Origin: Natronospira proteinivora
Lineage (GTDB): Bacteria; Pseudomonadota; Gammaproteobacteria; Natronospirales; Natronospiraceae
NCBI RefSeq assembly: GCF_024170465.1
Contig: NZ_JALJYF010000001.1
Location: 1,302,001 to 1,366,000 of the forward strand
Direction of reading: 5' to 3'
DNA: 64,000 bases
Each line of letters begins with the position of its first letter. Position 1 is the first letter of the stretch. The translations under genes were made by a program, and so were the position numbers. A model generated the notes under the pieces. That model saw only the letters and a program-made list of their open reading frames with translations, was not told where the DNA came from and did not search any database. Of the stretch, positions 16,738-25,807 are shown in pieces.

Positions 16738-17232
16738 TTAATTAAATTGGACCTCTAAAGCCCTTAGCATGGTGAAAACATTCTCGTATGGCACCCCGAA
16801 CTGAATACAGACATCAGGCAGCTTAATCTGATTTCGCGACTCGGGCCGCGATTCTTCCAGTGTGACAACAACGCAACCGTACACATATGCGTAGGCCACA
16901 AGCCAGCCATCAGCACCGGTGGCAAATTTAGCCTTGGCAGCATCAAAATACTGCGCATTCCGTTGGGCCCACATCATCACATCTGTATAGGCTGTCGCCA
17001 CATCGCCTTGGCGGGTGCTCAAGAAAAAACTGTCGGGCACTAGATTATTAATCCAGCTGACCAAATCATCATCCTCTCGTCCTTGAAGCAACTCCATTCG
17101 ATTCCGATCCAGGCTATAAACCCGTTCCGCCTGATGTCTCTCCAACAAGCTCGCCCAGAACCCCGGGCAAAGATCAAATGCGTAGTAACTGTTTTTAGCG
17201 GTGATCAAAACATCGGAATCAATAATATACAT
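16738..17232 (-). CDS. DUF4411 PIN-like nuclease
   Basis: A 164-residue protein beginning MYIIDSDVLITAKNSYYAFD, the DUF4411 version of the PIN start with the first metal Asp. Later acidic residues lie in FATGADGWLVAYAYVYGCVVVTLE, the usual second acidic cluster. PIN enzymes are ribonucleases used in many toxin-antitoxin pairs. The gene starts three bases after the stop of the ImmA/IrrE-like gene, so the two are cotranscribed. This pairing is frequent in genomes and is thought to be a toxin-antitoxin-like unit, though not proven here. Confidence 0.87.
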   Translation of the reverse strand: MYIIDSDVLITAKNSYYAFDLCPGFWASLLERHQAERVYSLDRNRMELLQGREDDDLVSWINNLVPDSFFLSTRQGDVATAYTDVMMWAQRNAQYFDAAKAKFATGADGWLVAYAYVYGCVVVTLEESRPESRNQIKLPDVCIQFGVPYENVFTMLRALEVQFN

Positions 17233-17234
17233 AT

Positions 17235-18392
17235 TCAGGGGAGCTCCATCCCTAGACGGCGTGCATACTCTTGAAATGCACCGCCATTTAATCCCGTCAG
17301 ATCATAAGCCTGCTTGAATCCGATCCGCCCCTCTTTAGCGGCACGAACCACCTGAGTAGCAAACATCTTGCCAACACGCGTGTTCTGATTATTATAGAAA
17401 TCGCCTCCACCACCAGTCGCCTGTTTTTGTCTGCGCTCCTGCCGGATATACTCTTCATAAAAAGTGAAGAAATACTTGCGATCGACCAAACGCAAATCCA
17501 TGGCCCGCCGACCAACCACGATGGGACTAACCTTGAACTGGCGTGCCAACAGCTCAAATGGGGTTTCATCACGGCGTACATCAGGCCAAGTAGCGCGAAG
17601 CTCTGCTTCGGGTACTAGGAACTCGGCAGCCGCGCGATCACAAAAGGTTTCAACTGCGCCACCGTCGGGGAAAATCCCTGGAAAACCAGACAATCCGGAC
17701 CCCTCTGAACCCAGCCAGAGGTGGGCTAACTCATGCACTAGAGTAAACATCTGTGCGGACTTGGCATCCGCACCGTTGACAAAGATCAACGGCGCATAAT
17801 CATCGCTAAGGGCAAAACCTCGAAATTCCTCCACATTTAGTACACGACGAGTATTATTGCCCACCACACCATTGACCACGGCCATCACACCCACCGCCTC
17901 AATTGCATTGCGCAAGGCGCTAACAGCGTCCTGCCAGGTGCGTACGGTCGCCGCCCAACCATCTTCCAAATTGAGGAACCGGCGAATTTCACGGCCAATG
18001 GCTGCTGGATCGTCACCCAGGTTGGCACTACCGATGAACTGAAGCGGATCTGTCTCACACTCTAAACGGCTTTCCCGCAACCAAGCCTGACGCCGCTGCA
18101 TCGCATAAATTGTATCAACCAGATCTGGGCTGGCAGCGTGCAACTGCTGATTCTGCAGCGTGCGGAAATCCGGGATAGGCATGGGAATCTGTGGCGGCTT
18201 GGGGAGAAACAAGTAGCCGAAAGGTACGCGGGTCGCGTTGGCAAACGCTTCTAGTTGCTTAAATGTGGGGTACACCTCGCCCCGCTCCCATTCGGGGAGC
18301 TTGGGAAATCGGTCCGCAAGCGCAGCCACATCCAGATGGGCGCGCTCGCGCGCCCATTGGACCACTTCTGGGCTCACAGCGATGCGGGTCAT
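17235..18392 (-). CDS. XRE/ImmA-IrrE fusion (metallopeptidase-type antitoxin or regulator)
   Basis: A 385-residue COG2856-type protein. The N-terminal 60 residues contain an XRE-like region (LDVAALADRFPKLPEWERGEVYPTFKQLEAFANAT). The ImmA/IrrE zinc peptidase motif is H220-ELAH-224 in FTLVHELAHLWLG. By family knowledge such proteins cleave a repressor or act as the regulatory half of a toxin-antitoxin pair. It is the first gene of the operon with the DUF4411 PIN protein immediately downstream. Confidence 0.9.
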   Translation of the reverse strand: MTRIAVSPEVVQWARERAHLDVAALADRFPKLPEWERGEVYPTFKQLEAFANATRVPFGYLFLPKPPQIPMPIPDFRTLQNQQLHAASPDLVDTIYAMQRRQAWLRESRLECETDPLQFIGSANLGDDPAAIGREIRRFLNLEDGWAATVRTWQDAVSALRNAIEAVGVMAVVNGVVGNNTRRVLNVEEFRGFALSDDYAPLIFVNGADAKSAQMFTLVHELAHLWLGSEGSGLSGFPGIFPDGGAVETFCDRAAAEFLVPEAELRATWPDVRRDETPFELLARQFKVSPIVVGRRAMDLRLVDRKYFFTFYEEYIRQERRQKQATGGGGDFYNNQNTRVGKMFATQVVRAAKEGRIGFKQAYDLTGLNGGAFQEYARRLGMELP

Positions 18393-18523
18393 GGTTTTAC
18401 CTCTGTCGGCATTATAGCTGCTGAAGCGCCTAGAAATCTCCTCCTATCATAGGATTCTGACACACCGATCCGGGTCATTCCTACACCGGTCGGAATCACC
18501 GCTGTCATTCAGGTCACCTGAAG

Positions 18524-21500
18524 TCATTTCAAGTGCCAGGTATCCCCGTCGCGCCAGGCCTGGCCGAGGACTTCCAGGGCGCCGAGGACCTGGTTGATGG
18601 ATTTGCTGGGTTTGCGTTTGAACTGGCCGGCCAGCGTGTCGGCGGTCTGGGGGCCGATGGCCAGGAGGCGGCGCACTGCTTCGACCTGGTCGGCCATGGC
18701 TTTGGGCCAGGTGGGCTTTTTCGCGGGTTCGGCGGGCGCTTTGCTCGGAGCACCGACGCCGGGCTCTAGGGCCGTGGTGGTCTGGGTGGCTTCGGGGGCC
18801 TGGTACTCGGGCCGTAACCAGCGGACATGGCCTTGAGCTTCTTCGGCGGCTCGTTCGGCGTTTAGATCGACGAGGCGGCTGAGCAGCTCTTCCTCGGCTT
18901 CGGCCTGGTCGGCGGGCTTACCCGGCAACGGAGTAGTGGCGCCAGGGTGGCCGACGAGAGCATCAGCAAGGTCGCTCCAACCATAAGCCTCGAAGACCGC
19001 TCGGTCGAGGTCGTCGTGCAGTTCGCGCAGCAGGGAGATGAGGCCCTGCTCGTGGATGGTGCGTTCCTTGTCGGTCAGTGGTTCTTCGGCGCGCAGCTTT
19101 TCCAGTACATTGTACATGCCGGTAAGGGTGAGATCCGGGTGTTCGGCCTGGCGCCCCTTGCGGTGGGCGTCGATGCGTTCGGCGAGGTCGCCGATGATGG
19201 CGGCCTGCTGGTCGTCGAGCTCGGGGAAAGGGAAAGTGTCGAAGCTGCGCCCTTTTGCATAAACAGGGTCATTACCGACGCCAAGACTGCCTCCTGTCGC
19301 TAATGCCCACCGTGTATGTAGGCGTGAGGAGAGAACAGCCAGGATGTCAGCCTGTGAAGTGCCGACCGTAACGAGTTTCTGGTCAGGAATAACACCGCTT
19401 TCAACAAAAACAAAGACGCGGTGTTTTGCGGTCATTGTGGTAGCGATGTATCTAGTTAGCCCATCGATAGAGCGCCGTGTTGCTGGCACTGGCTCGCCGA
19501 AGACCCACCAGTTCTTCCGGTAGGTGGCACGCTTGTTTTGGTCGCGTTCGGGTTTTACTCGATCCTTTACCCACTGGTAGAGCTGTGGGAACTGCTCTCG
19601 GACTTCACTCAGACTGAGTCCAAACAGATCGATGATGAATACATCTCGAGGCTTGTGCATGATATCGCGGCCATTCAGGTAAGGTTGAATGGGAACATCA
19701 TTGCCTGCCACATGATTAAGGCCCAAGGAGACCGCTTCAGCCCTACTAACAACAAACCCCATGCCGATTGGTTGCACCCCACGGAAACAAAGTTCTGAGT
19801 TGGAGAGTAATGGTTTAGCGCCAGCGATGTTGGCACCGACGCCCAGATCCGAAAATAACTTGCCCGCCTTGCGGCTTAGTTCCACAGTGCGGGCATCGTC
19901 GCCAGTATCGCGTTCGGCAAGGACATGCTGCAGGGTGCCGGGCTGGTCTCCGGCCACGCCGACGGTCATTGCGATGCGCACGGCGGCGCCGTCGGCGCTG
20001 TCTACCCAGGGGTGGTCGGGAATCGCGAAGACCAGCGACAGAGGTTTCTTGCTGTCGTTCAGGTGTGGTTCGAGTACGCGGCGGTTGAAGGTCTGGCGCA
20101 GGCTATTGGTGGTGATAAAGCCGAAGCGCTGGGCCTCTCCCTTGCGGACTTTTCCGGCAGCGATGTGCCACCAGTACATGACGAAGTCGGCAGAGTCCGG
20201 AACGATACCTTTGAATACCTTGCGCACGGCGTCCACATAGCCGTCGCCCAGTGCGCGGCGCATTGTCGCGGCGCCAATGAACGGCGGGTTACCGACGATG
20301 AAATCGGCTTCAGGCCATTCGGTGCGGCGCGGGTTGCTGTAGTGGTGGACGAGGGTGCGGGCGCTCTCGTCGGGGATGAGTTCGCCAGTAGCGGGGCTCT
20401 TCTTGTAGCTGATGCCGTCCCAGATGGTCACGGGCTCGCCGTGGTCGTCGGTCATGGGTTCGCGGCTGCCGTACTCGATCAACGCGTCACGGCATTCGAT
20501 GTTGTGAAAGTCGCGGAGGATCGGTTCGGGCAGGTTGAGATTGCCATGCAGACGGTAGTGCCATTGGAGGTAGCCAATCCACAGGACGATTTCGGCGATG
20601 GCGGCGGCGCGTGGGTTGATCTCCAGGCCCAGGAACTGGTGGGGGTCCACGGTAAGACCTTCGGTGTCGAACGTGGACTGGCCGGCGCTCAAATCTCGGA
20701 TCAGGTTAAGGACTTCGCCTTCCAGACGCTTTAGGTGCTCCAGCGCCACATACAGAAAGTTCCCGGAGCCGCAGGCTGGGTCGAGCACGCGGATCTCCCG
20801 CAGCCGCTCGTGGAAGCCCCGCAGTTCTTTCAAAGCCTTGTCACGCTTACCCTGTTGCAACCAGGCTTCGGCGGCCACCTGTGCGGTGCTCCATTCGGCG
20901 CGTAGGGGCTCGATGATCGTGGGCATGACCAGGCGCTCGACATAGGCGCGCGGGGTGTAGTGGGCGCCGAGCTTGTGCCGTTCGCGGGGATCCAGCGCAC
21001 GCTCAAGCAGAGTGCCGAAAATGGCTGGCTCGACAAAGCGCCAGTCCGCCTTGCCGGCACGGACCAGCAGGCCGATCTGTTCGGCGTTGAGCGGTATCGG
21101 ATCGATATTCTCGAACAAGCCACCGTTGAAGCACTGCACCTTGTGCATCAGCTGGCCTTCGTAGCCACCCGTCTTCATGGTCTCCCAGAGCGAACGCATC
21201 GCGTCCGGGAAATGCTCCGGGTTCTCCTGCAACCGCTCCAGCAGGCCGGTGAAGCTGCCACGCGGCAGAAGCTCCACATCCTCGGAGAACATGGTGAACA
21301 GACAACGCTTGAGGAAGTGGGCGACGCGCTCGACTTCGTAGCCGCCCTGCTCCAGGGATTTCGCCAACTCAGCGAGCTGCGCGCTGACTTCGCGGGTAAC
21401 CCGGGCGGCGTGCTTGCTGGCGTCAAGCTGGTCAGGCTGGGTCCAGAGCAGGTACAGACGCTGCTGGATCTCGGGCTCGCGGAGGTCTTCCAGCCGGATG

Positions 21501-22024
21501 CGGTGTCGGCTCGGGTCCGGATACGGGACATAAGTCCCACCTGATCGGGAAAACTCGGAGTAGAGCTCCAGACTGCGGCCGACATCGGTGACGACGATGA
21601 ACGGCGGGCGCCCTTCATCGCGGGGCAGCGCGCGCACGTAATGGTCGGCCTGATTCTGGGCGGCCAGCATGGCCTTGTCCCAGCCCTGGGTATCCAGGCC
21701 CTTGCCAGTCTGCTTGGCCTCCAGCACAAAACAACCACGCCGATAGAGATCGATATAACCCCGGTTCTCGCTACCATCCGGATTACGGATCGTGACGCGC
21801 CGCTCGAAAACATAGGCGTTCTCGCGGGTCTGATCACTGGCCGGCTCAGGCTGCGGCAGCCCCAGCAGGGCGCAAAGCTCGGTGAGGAAAAGCTGATAGT
21901 TCGCCCGCTCGGTGCCGCCGGTGTCACGCCAGCGCTCGATAAACGCCTCTACCGCCTCGGCGGTGGCAATGGCGACTGGCTCAGATTCCGGGGAGACAGG
22001 CAAACTGACGGGGTTCATATCCAT
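18524..22024 (-). CDS. Type IIG (MmeI-like) restriction endonuclease-methyltransferase
   Basis: A single 1166-residue polypeptide. The nuclease motif is D92-x9-E102-A-K104 in [17 protein letters not shown], the same spacing as in MmeI. The adenine methyltransferase core has [17 protein letters not shown] (SAM binding) and VGNPPFIG (catalytic NPPF). A target-recognition region follows to about residue 950. The last 60 residues resemble a winged helix ([18 protein letters not shown]), an addition beyond the 900-1000 residues usual for MmeI. Being self-contained, it needs no partner for cutting and modification. It is a single-gene unit near repeat copy C. A methylation-only BREX/PglX role is less likely, since no brx/pgl genes are nearby. 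Confidence 0.88.
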   Translation of the reverse strand: MDMNPVSLPVSPESEPVAIATAEAVEAFIERWRDTGGTERANYQLFLTELCALLGLPQPEPASDQTRENAYVFERRVTIRNPDGSENRGYIDLYRRGCFVLEAKQTGKGLDTQGWDKAMLAAQNQADHYVRALPRDEGRPPFIVVTDVGRSLELYSEFSRSGGTYVPYPDPSRHRIRLEDLREPEIQQRLYLLWTQPDQLDASKHAARVTREVSAQLAELAKSLEQGGYEVERVAHFLKRCLFTMFSEDVELLPRGSFTGLLERLQENPEHFPDAMRSLWETMKTGGYEGQLMHKVQCFNGGLFENIDPIPLNAEQIGLLVRAGKADWRFVEPAIFGTLLERALDPRERHKLGAHYTPRAYVERLVMPTIIEPLRAEWSTAQVAAEAWLQQGKRDKALKELRGFHERLREIRVLDPACGSGNFLYVALEHLKRLEGEVLNLIRDLSAGQSTFDTEGLTVDPHQFLGLEINPRAAAIAEIVLWIGYLQWHYRLHGNLNLPEPILRDFHNIECRDALIEYGSREPMTDDHGEPVTIWDGISYKKSPATGELIPDESARTLVHHYSNPRRTEWPEADFIVGNPPFIGAATMRRALGDGYVDAVRKVFKGIVPDSADFVMYWWHIAAGKVRKGEAQRFGFITTNSLRQTFNRRVLEPHLNDSKKPLSLVFAIPDHPWVDSADGAAVRIAMTVGVAGDQPGTLQHVLAERDTGDDARTVELSRKAGKLFSDLGVGANIAGAKPLLSNSELCFRGVQPIGMGFVVSRAEAVSLGLNHVAGNDVPIQPYLNGRDIMHKPRDVFIIDLFGLSLSEVREQFPQLYQWVKDRVKPERDQNKRATYRKNWWVFGEPVPATRRSIDGLTRYIATTMTAKHRVFVFVESGVIPDQKLVTVGTSQADILAVLSSRLHTRWALATGGSLGVGNDPVYAKGRSFDTFPFPELDDQQAAIIGDLAERIDAHRKGRQAEHPDLTLTGMYNVLEKLRAEEPLTDKERTIHEQGLISLLRELHDDLDRAVFEAYGWSDLADALVGHPGATTPLPGKPADQAEAEEELLSRLVDLNAERAAEEAQGHVRWLRPEYQAPEATQTTTALEPGVGAPSKAPAEPAKKPTWPKAMADQVEAVRRLLAIGPQTADTLAGQFKRKPSKSINQVLGALEVLGQAWRDGDTWHLK

Positions 22025-22111
22025 GATTATCGGGACGCTTCCGTTTTTCTAGCTACTGTACAGGGAGTGGAAAGAATTGTCTTTTCCGGCCGAACTCAGG
22101 GACATACATCC

Positions 22112-22407
22112 AGAGCCCGGCTAGCCAAACAAGACCACCCACACTCAATCGGCCCAAGCTGCCGCCAAAGGCGGTTCTCCCCTGCCTGGAGCAGGCGAAA
22201 TACTGCCCTCGCCTCCCCGAAATGCGGCAAGAACCGGCCATATTGCTTCCGGAGCTCCCCGAACCAGGCTTCTCAAGTCACATCACCAGCGAAAACGACC
22301 GATTTGGCGCCATCAGGGAGGTGGGTGTCCTCGTGTGTTGCGTCTCAAGTCACATCACCAGCGAAACGACCGATATGGAGCCTGCCGGGAGGTGGGTGTC
22401 CTCGTCG
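22112..22407. repeat. Intergenic repeat family, copy C, with internal tandem duplication
   Basis: The longest copy, filling most of the 525 bp gap. It starts at GCCCGGCTAGCC (matching copy B), runs through CTGCCGCCAAAGGCGG (copy B) and GGCAAGAACCGGCCATATTG (copy A), and ends with GACCGATTTGG and GGGAGGTGGGTGTCC (copies A and D). The last 70 bp is present twice in tandem (22271-22341 and 22343-22407) with a period of 72 bp. No gene is visible in the gap. Confidence 0.78.
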
Positions 22408-22550
22408 GTTTTCGTCCTTGTGTTTCTCACCTACATTTTGCATGCTAAGCGTTTTGGCCTATTCTGACATGTATCCGTTGGCATCCCTCTTCACGTTCTG
22501 AATACACGATCATACCCTTCAGTTTGGCCAAGCCCTCAAGGAGCTGAGCA

Positions 22551-23999
22551 ATGGACGAAGCCAATCCCAACAACAGCCATTTCTACCGAAAAACCATCCG
22601 AATCGCTGACTTGGAGCTTGACCCGGAAAATCCGCGAATAAGCTTACGCCCAGGAGAGGACGAACGCCGCTGTATAGAACGATTAGCACACACTGAAGGT
22701 CCTGCGCTATTAGCACTTTGTCGAGATATCGCTGAAAATGGCCTAGGGATTGACCCTATAGTAGTAAGTCGCGACAACGATCAGTGGCTCGTACGAGATG
22801 GGAACCGGCGCGTAACTGCATTGAAGTTACTTAACAACCCAGATCAATCACCACCTGAGCTAGCGACACAAGTTCGCCGGGCCAGAGATTCAATCACGGA
22901 GATACCAAAAGAGATTCAGTGCGATATAAGCGAAAATGAAGATGCCATTATTGAACATATAAGCAGACAACATCGTGGTGCTGGGAGCGGTGAAGGACTC
23001 CGCCAATGGGAAGCCGTCGAACGCGCACTCTTCGAGCTCAGATATGACTTACGAAGCCAAGACGCCCTTTCAGCAAAAGTCCTGCGCTATGCGAGCGAGC
23101 ACGAACTTACCGCAATCCCCTCTAATTTCCCCATCACAACATTAACGCGATTCCTGACGAGAGAACGATTGGCGAAAATCGGTTTCAAGAATATCGACAG
23201 CCACCCTCCCGTACTTAATCAGTCACGCGATACCGTTCATCAACGCATTAGAAAGATTATTTCTGATCTTTCAACTGGGCGAGTAAACGTTACAAGAAAC
23301 ACAGATAGTGATAGCGACTCATTTTCAATGATGCACACGCAAGACCAGACTAAGTATCTCGAAGAATTACTTAGCATTGGATCTCCGGAACTCTCTGGCC
23401 AGACTGAAGACCCTGAAACATTAGACAACCCCCAACAACGCACAGATAAAACCGGTGCTGAAGACTCGTCAAACTCCCATTCCAATACTGATACCGGATC
23501 CAACAAGCCGCCCACCGGAACAAGAAAGTCAAGCTGGGAGCGCAATCACATCACCAAACCGATAAGACACTACGGACTCCCCGAGATACCTAGAGAGCAC
23601 CAGAAAGCACGAGACGTGCAAGCTGAACTAACCAAGATTAATTTAAAACACACGCCTATGGCGGCCGCAGTGTTAGTTCGATTGCTAATTGAACTTACTG
23701 TTGAGCACTATGTACAAACTAACAACCTTGGTGGTGCCGCAAAAAAGGAAGCTGGGAATGGAAAAGTTGGCCTGGGGCATCGACTAATCGCATCGGCTAA
23801 GCATATGAATAAAAACAACATTCTCGACCGGGAAAAAACGGATCTCACCATCCAGCAAGCCAACAAAGAACAAATGTCGCTGCATACCCTGAACAAAGTT
23901 GTTCATAGCGAATATTTCTTTGAGGGTAAGGAGTCTCTCAATAAGTTCTGGGATAACCTTAGGCCTTTCTTGCGGGAATGCTGGAAGGCTAGCGCTTAG
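22551..23999 (+). CDS. ParB/Srx-fold protein with helical C-terminal domain
   Basis: A 482-residue protein; ATG 22551 follows AAGGAG. The N-terminal 140 residues match the ParB/sulfiredoxin fold: IRIADLELDPENPRI, then LCRDIAENGLGIDPIVVSRDN and the signature LVRDGNRRVTALKLL. The middle is Ser/Thr/Asn-rich and likely disordered (residues 240-330). The C-terminal 150 residues are helical (MAAAVLVRLLIELTVEHYV, then NKVVHSEYFFEGKESLNKFWDNLRPFL), recalling HEPN-like or Abi C-terminal domains. GC is lower than in the core genome. It converges with the methylase gene, sharing 11 bp at the 3' ends. A role in chromosome partition is unlikely; a defence or phage-related ParB-like enzyme is more plausible but unproven. 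Confidence 0.8.
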   Translation: MDEANPNNSHFYRKTIRIADLELDPENPRISLRPGEDERRCIERLAHTEGPALLALCRDIAENGLGIDPIVVSRDNDQWLVRDGNRRVTALKLLNNPDQSPPELATQVRRARDSITEIPKEIQCDISENEDAIIEHISRQHRGAGSGEGLRQWEAVERALFELRYDLRSQDALSAKVLRYASEHELTAIPSNFPITTLTRFLTRERLAKIGFKNIDSHPPVLNQSRDTVHQRIRKIISDLSTGRVNVTRNTDSDSDSFSMMHTQDQTKYLEELLSIGSPELSGQTEDPETLDNPQQRTDKTGAEDSSNSHSNTDTGSNKPPTGTRKSSWERNHITKPIRHYGLPEIPREHQKARDVQAELTKINLKHTPMAAAVLVRLLIELTVEHYVQTNNLGGAAKKEAGNGKVGLGHRLIASAKHMNKNNILDREKTDLTIQQANKEQMSLHTLNKVVHSEYFFEGKESLNKFWDNLRPFLRECWKASA

Positions 24000-24840
24000 A
24001 ATAAGGTGGTGGATCAAGGTCTAGGCCTTTTGTATAAATTAATTCTGTTGCATGACGTCTAGAACTATTATTAGCGGTGTAATATATACTAAAACGACCG
24101 CCCTTGGCCCAATGATACAGATCTTCAATCTCTGGAGTGTCATCATATGTCACTACCCACGGATACTCTATATGCTTAACAAATTCCGCTATTGATTCGT
24201 GATCACCGTGCTGATAGGCATTACGATACAGACCCCCACCTTTCGAAAAATACGGCGGGTCTAGGTATACGAGTCCAGGGTCGCTATTCGCGGCCGGCAA
24301 CTGAGTAAGGAAATCAAGAGCATCTAAATTAAAGAGGCATATCCTATTGCTATATCGGCTCACAAGTTCAATTCGCTCAGAAATCGTCTTTTTGTTGAAA
24401 CGTGCATCTATCTTCCACATCCCCGCTTGAGATCGGCCACCAACGACCCCTCCCGACAGTATCCCGGATCTACTTGTTCGGTTTACATACAAAGCGGCAA
24501 ATCCGACATCAACCGTGGAATGCCTTTCTATCGAGTTAAGCACACCAACTTGCTTGTCGCGCTCCTCAACAGTTATAGGCGCCTGCCACAATAGACTAAT
24601 CAACTCATCAGGAAAATTAAGAACCGATTCCCAGAATGCGTATACTGCCGGATCGATATCATTTATGTACACCTTCCTCACATATCCACCAAGCAAAAGA
24701 TGCAAGGCTACTCCAGCACCACCAACATAAGGCTCTGCGTACCATCCACCGGAAAGGTCATTTGCACGCATGATTTCTGCCATCCATGCGCCAAGGCGAC
24801 CCTTCCCCCCTGGATATCGGAGCGGACTATAGAATGGCAT
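23989..24840 (-). CDS. Dam-type (D12 class) DNA adenine N6-methyltransferase
   Basis: A 283-residue protein with the D12-class order: SAM-binding motif at the N-terminus (LRYPGGKGRLGAWM, then YAEPYVGGAGVALHLLL), NDIDPAVYAFW, and the catalytic DPPY in LVYLDPPYFSKGG. By family knowledge it methylates adenine N6 in a short DNA site; the recognition sequence cannot be read. No restriction gene is directly attached, so it is an orphan methylase or the modification part of an unrecognised system with the convergent ParB-like gene. Confidence 0.9.
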   Translation of the reverse strand: MPFYSPLRYPGGKGRLGAWMAEIMRANDLSGGWYAEPYVGGAGVALHLLLGGYVRKVYINDIDPAVYAFWESVLNFPDELISLLWQAPITVEERDKQVGVLNSIERHSTVDVGFAALYVNRTSRSGILSGGVVGGRSQAGMWKIDARFNKKTISERIELVSRYSNRICLFNLDALDFLTQLPAANSDPGLVYLDPPYFSKGGGLYRNAYQHGDHESIAEFVKHIEYPWVVTYDDTPEIEDLYHWAKGGRFSIYYTANNSSRRHATELIYTKGLDLDPPPYSKR

Positions 24841-24875
24841 AAACTCTCATCATCCTATGATTTTAGGGACACCGA

Positions 24876-24893
24876 ACGGCGTTAGGCCGCCGT
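24876..24893. other. Small hairpin upstream of the methylase gene
   Basis: ACGGCG and CGCCGT form a 6-bp stem around TTAGGC, 36 bp before the methylase start. It could be an operator or chance; no promoter is evident. The rest of the 24841-25043 gap shows nothing I can identify. Confidence 0.25.
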
Positions 24894-25043
24894 ACAATTT
24901 CTAAGACAATATTACCAGAAGCGATCAATACATATCAGGTGCCGTAACGTCGAGAACAAATAGGACGAAGCAGAAAGTTTAGCGGGTTATAACAACTCGG
25001 AGCGGCAGGTGTACTTGTACGTTAATCGCTAGCAATTGATGTT

Positions 25044-25577
25044 CTAATGCAACATTTTCGATTTTTCTTCTTTCATTTCTTCCCAAGGGATATTATGTAA
25101 CTCTTCAGAATCATCAGCCACGATGTCCTCCACACACAGAGCCGCAAACCAATGAGGCAAAACTCTGCCTTTCGCGTAATCCCGTCTTAACTTCTTCGTT
25201 ACTCGGAAATGCTCAATTGTATGCAATTTCTGCTTCCCACCCCACTTGGCGACATGCCCAAGCTCATTTAACATTACTGGGTCAGATATCGATTCAAGAT
25301 AATCGGCTAGAATCTCCCCATAGCTGCCTCCACCATGTAGACGCGGTTGGATCAGCGCAGTAAGCACATCGCCCTTAACTACTCCAGCCCTATCTCGAAT
25401 AGGATTTGGTATCTGGTCAACTCTCGTATGCAACTCATCCAGCATAGCACTCTGTTGTTCGAGCAAGGCCATCAAACTATCGACCTGCTTTTGACGGTTG
25501 TCACGAACGAGCCACCAAAGGATCATTATCCCTGGCGCCAATATCAGAATCACAAGTGTTGCCACAGTGGTGTACAT
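25044..25577 (-). CDS. Membrane-anchored protein of unknown function (cassette gene 3)
   Basis: About 177 residues; ATG 25577 is preferred and GTG 25583 is possible. One N-terminal membrane segment (TVATLVILILAPGIMILWWLV) is followed by a basic stop and a coiled-coil-like stretch (QVDSLMALLEQQSAMLDELHTRVDQIP). The cytoplasmic part contains WGGKQKLHTIEHFRVTKKLRRDYAKG and ends acidic. I do not recognise a family. The gene follows the small membrane protein gene with almost no gap, so it is the last gene of a three-gene operon. Confidence 0.7.
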   Translation of the reverse strand: MYTTVATLVILILAPGIMILWWLVRDNRQKQVDSLMALLEQQSAMLDELHTRVDQIPNPIRDRAGVVKGDVLTALIQPRLHGGGSYGEILADYLESISDPVMLNELGHVAKWGGKQKLHTIEHFRVTKKLRRDYAKGRVLPHWFAALCVEDIVADDSEELHNIPWEEMKEEKSKMLH

Positions 25578-25585
25578 AGTCACTA

Positions 25586-25789
25586 CTACTCAATTTTGTC
25601 CAATATCTTCTTCAAAAGATCCGTATTGCTTTTGTTAACCTCTACAAGCTGATTTTTTACAAGCAACAACTCCGGGGAGCCACCTCGAAAGTCTCTAATA
25701 AGATCCCTTAATAGGCCTACAAAAGTGTTAACAACCACCGTAAGAGAGACAGTAACCCCACCAAGTTGTATCAAGCTCGCCGTTTCCAC
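25586..25789 (-). CDS. Small single-pass membrane protein (cassette gene 2)
   Basis: About 67 residues. The GTG at 25789 has GAGAGAGG at a proper distance; the GTG at 25798 is too close to that site. Residues 5-25 form a hydrophobic helix (LIQLGGVTVSLTVVVNTFVGLL), followed by a short polar tail (VKNQLVEVNKSNTDLLKKILDKI) likely to form a coiled coil. No family is recognised. Tight spacing to both neighbours supports an operon whose products meet at the membrane. Confidence 0.6.
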   Translation of the reverse strand: METASLIQLGGVTVSLTVVVNTFVGLLRDLIRDFRGGSPELLLVKNQLVEVNKSNTDLLKKILDKIE

Positions 25790-25807
25790 AGAAAACACCT
25801 CTCTCGG

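Noticed and set aside
18524-22024. BREX PglX methyltransferase
   Set aside because: The N-terminal D-x9-E-A-K nuclease motif fits MmeI, and no brxA, brxC or pglZ gene is near.
22551-23999. Chromosome or plasmid partition ParB
   Set aside because: No parA and no parS-like sites nearby, and the C-terminal part is unlike that of partition ParB proteins; a ParB-like enzyme is more likely.
24876-25030. Possible integron attC site (GTTAGGC near 24881, TTATAAC near 25003)
   Set aside because: The second core does not fit RYYYAAC and there is no extended imperfect palindrome or integrase gene.
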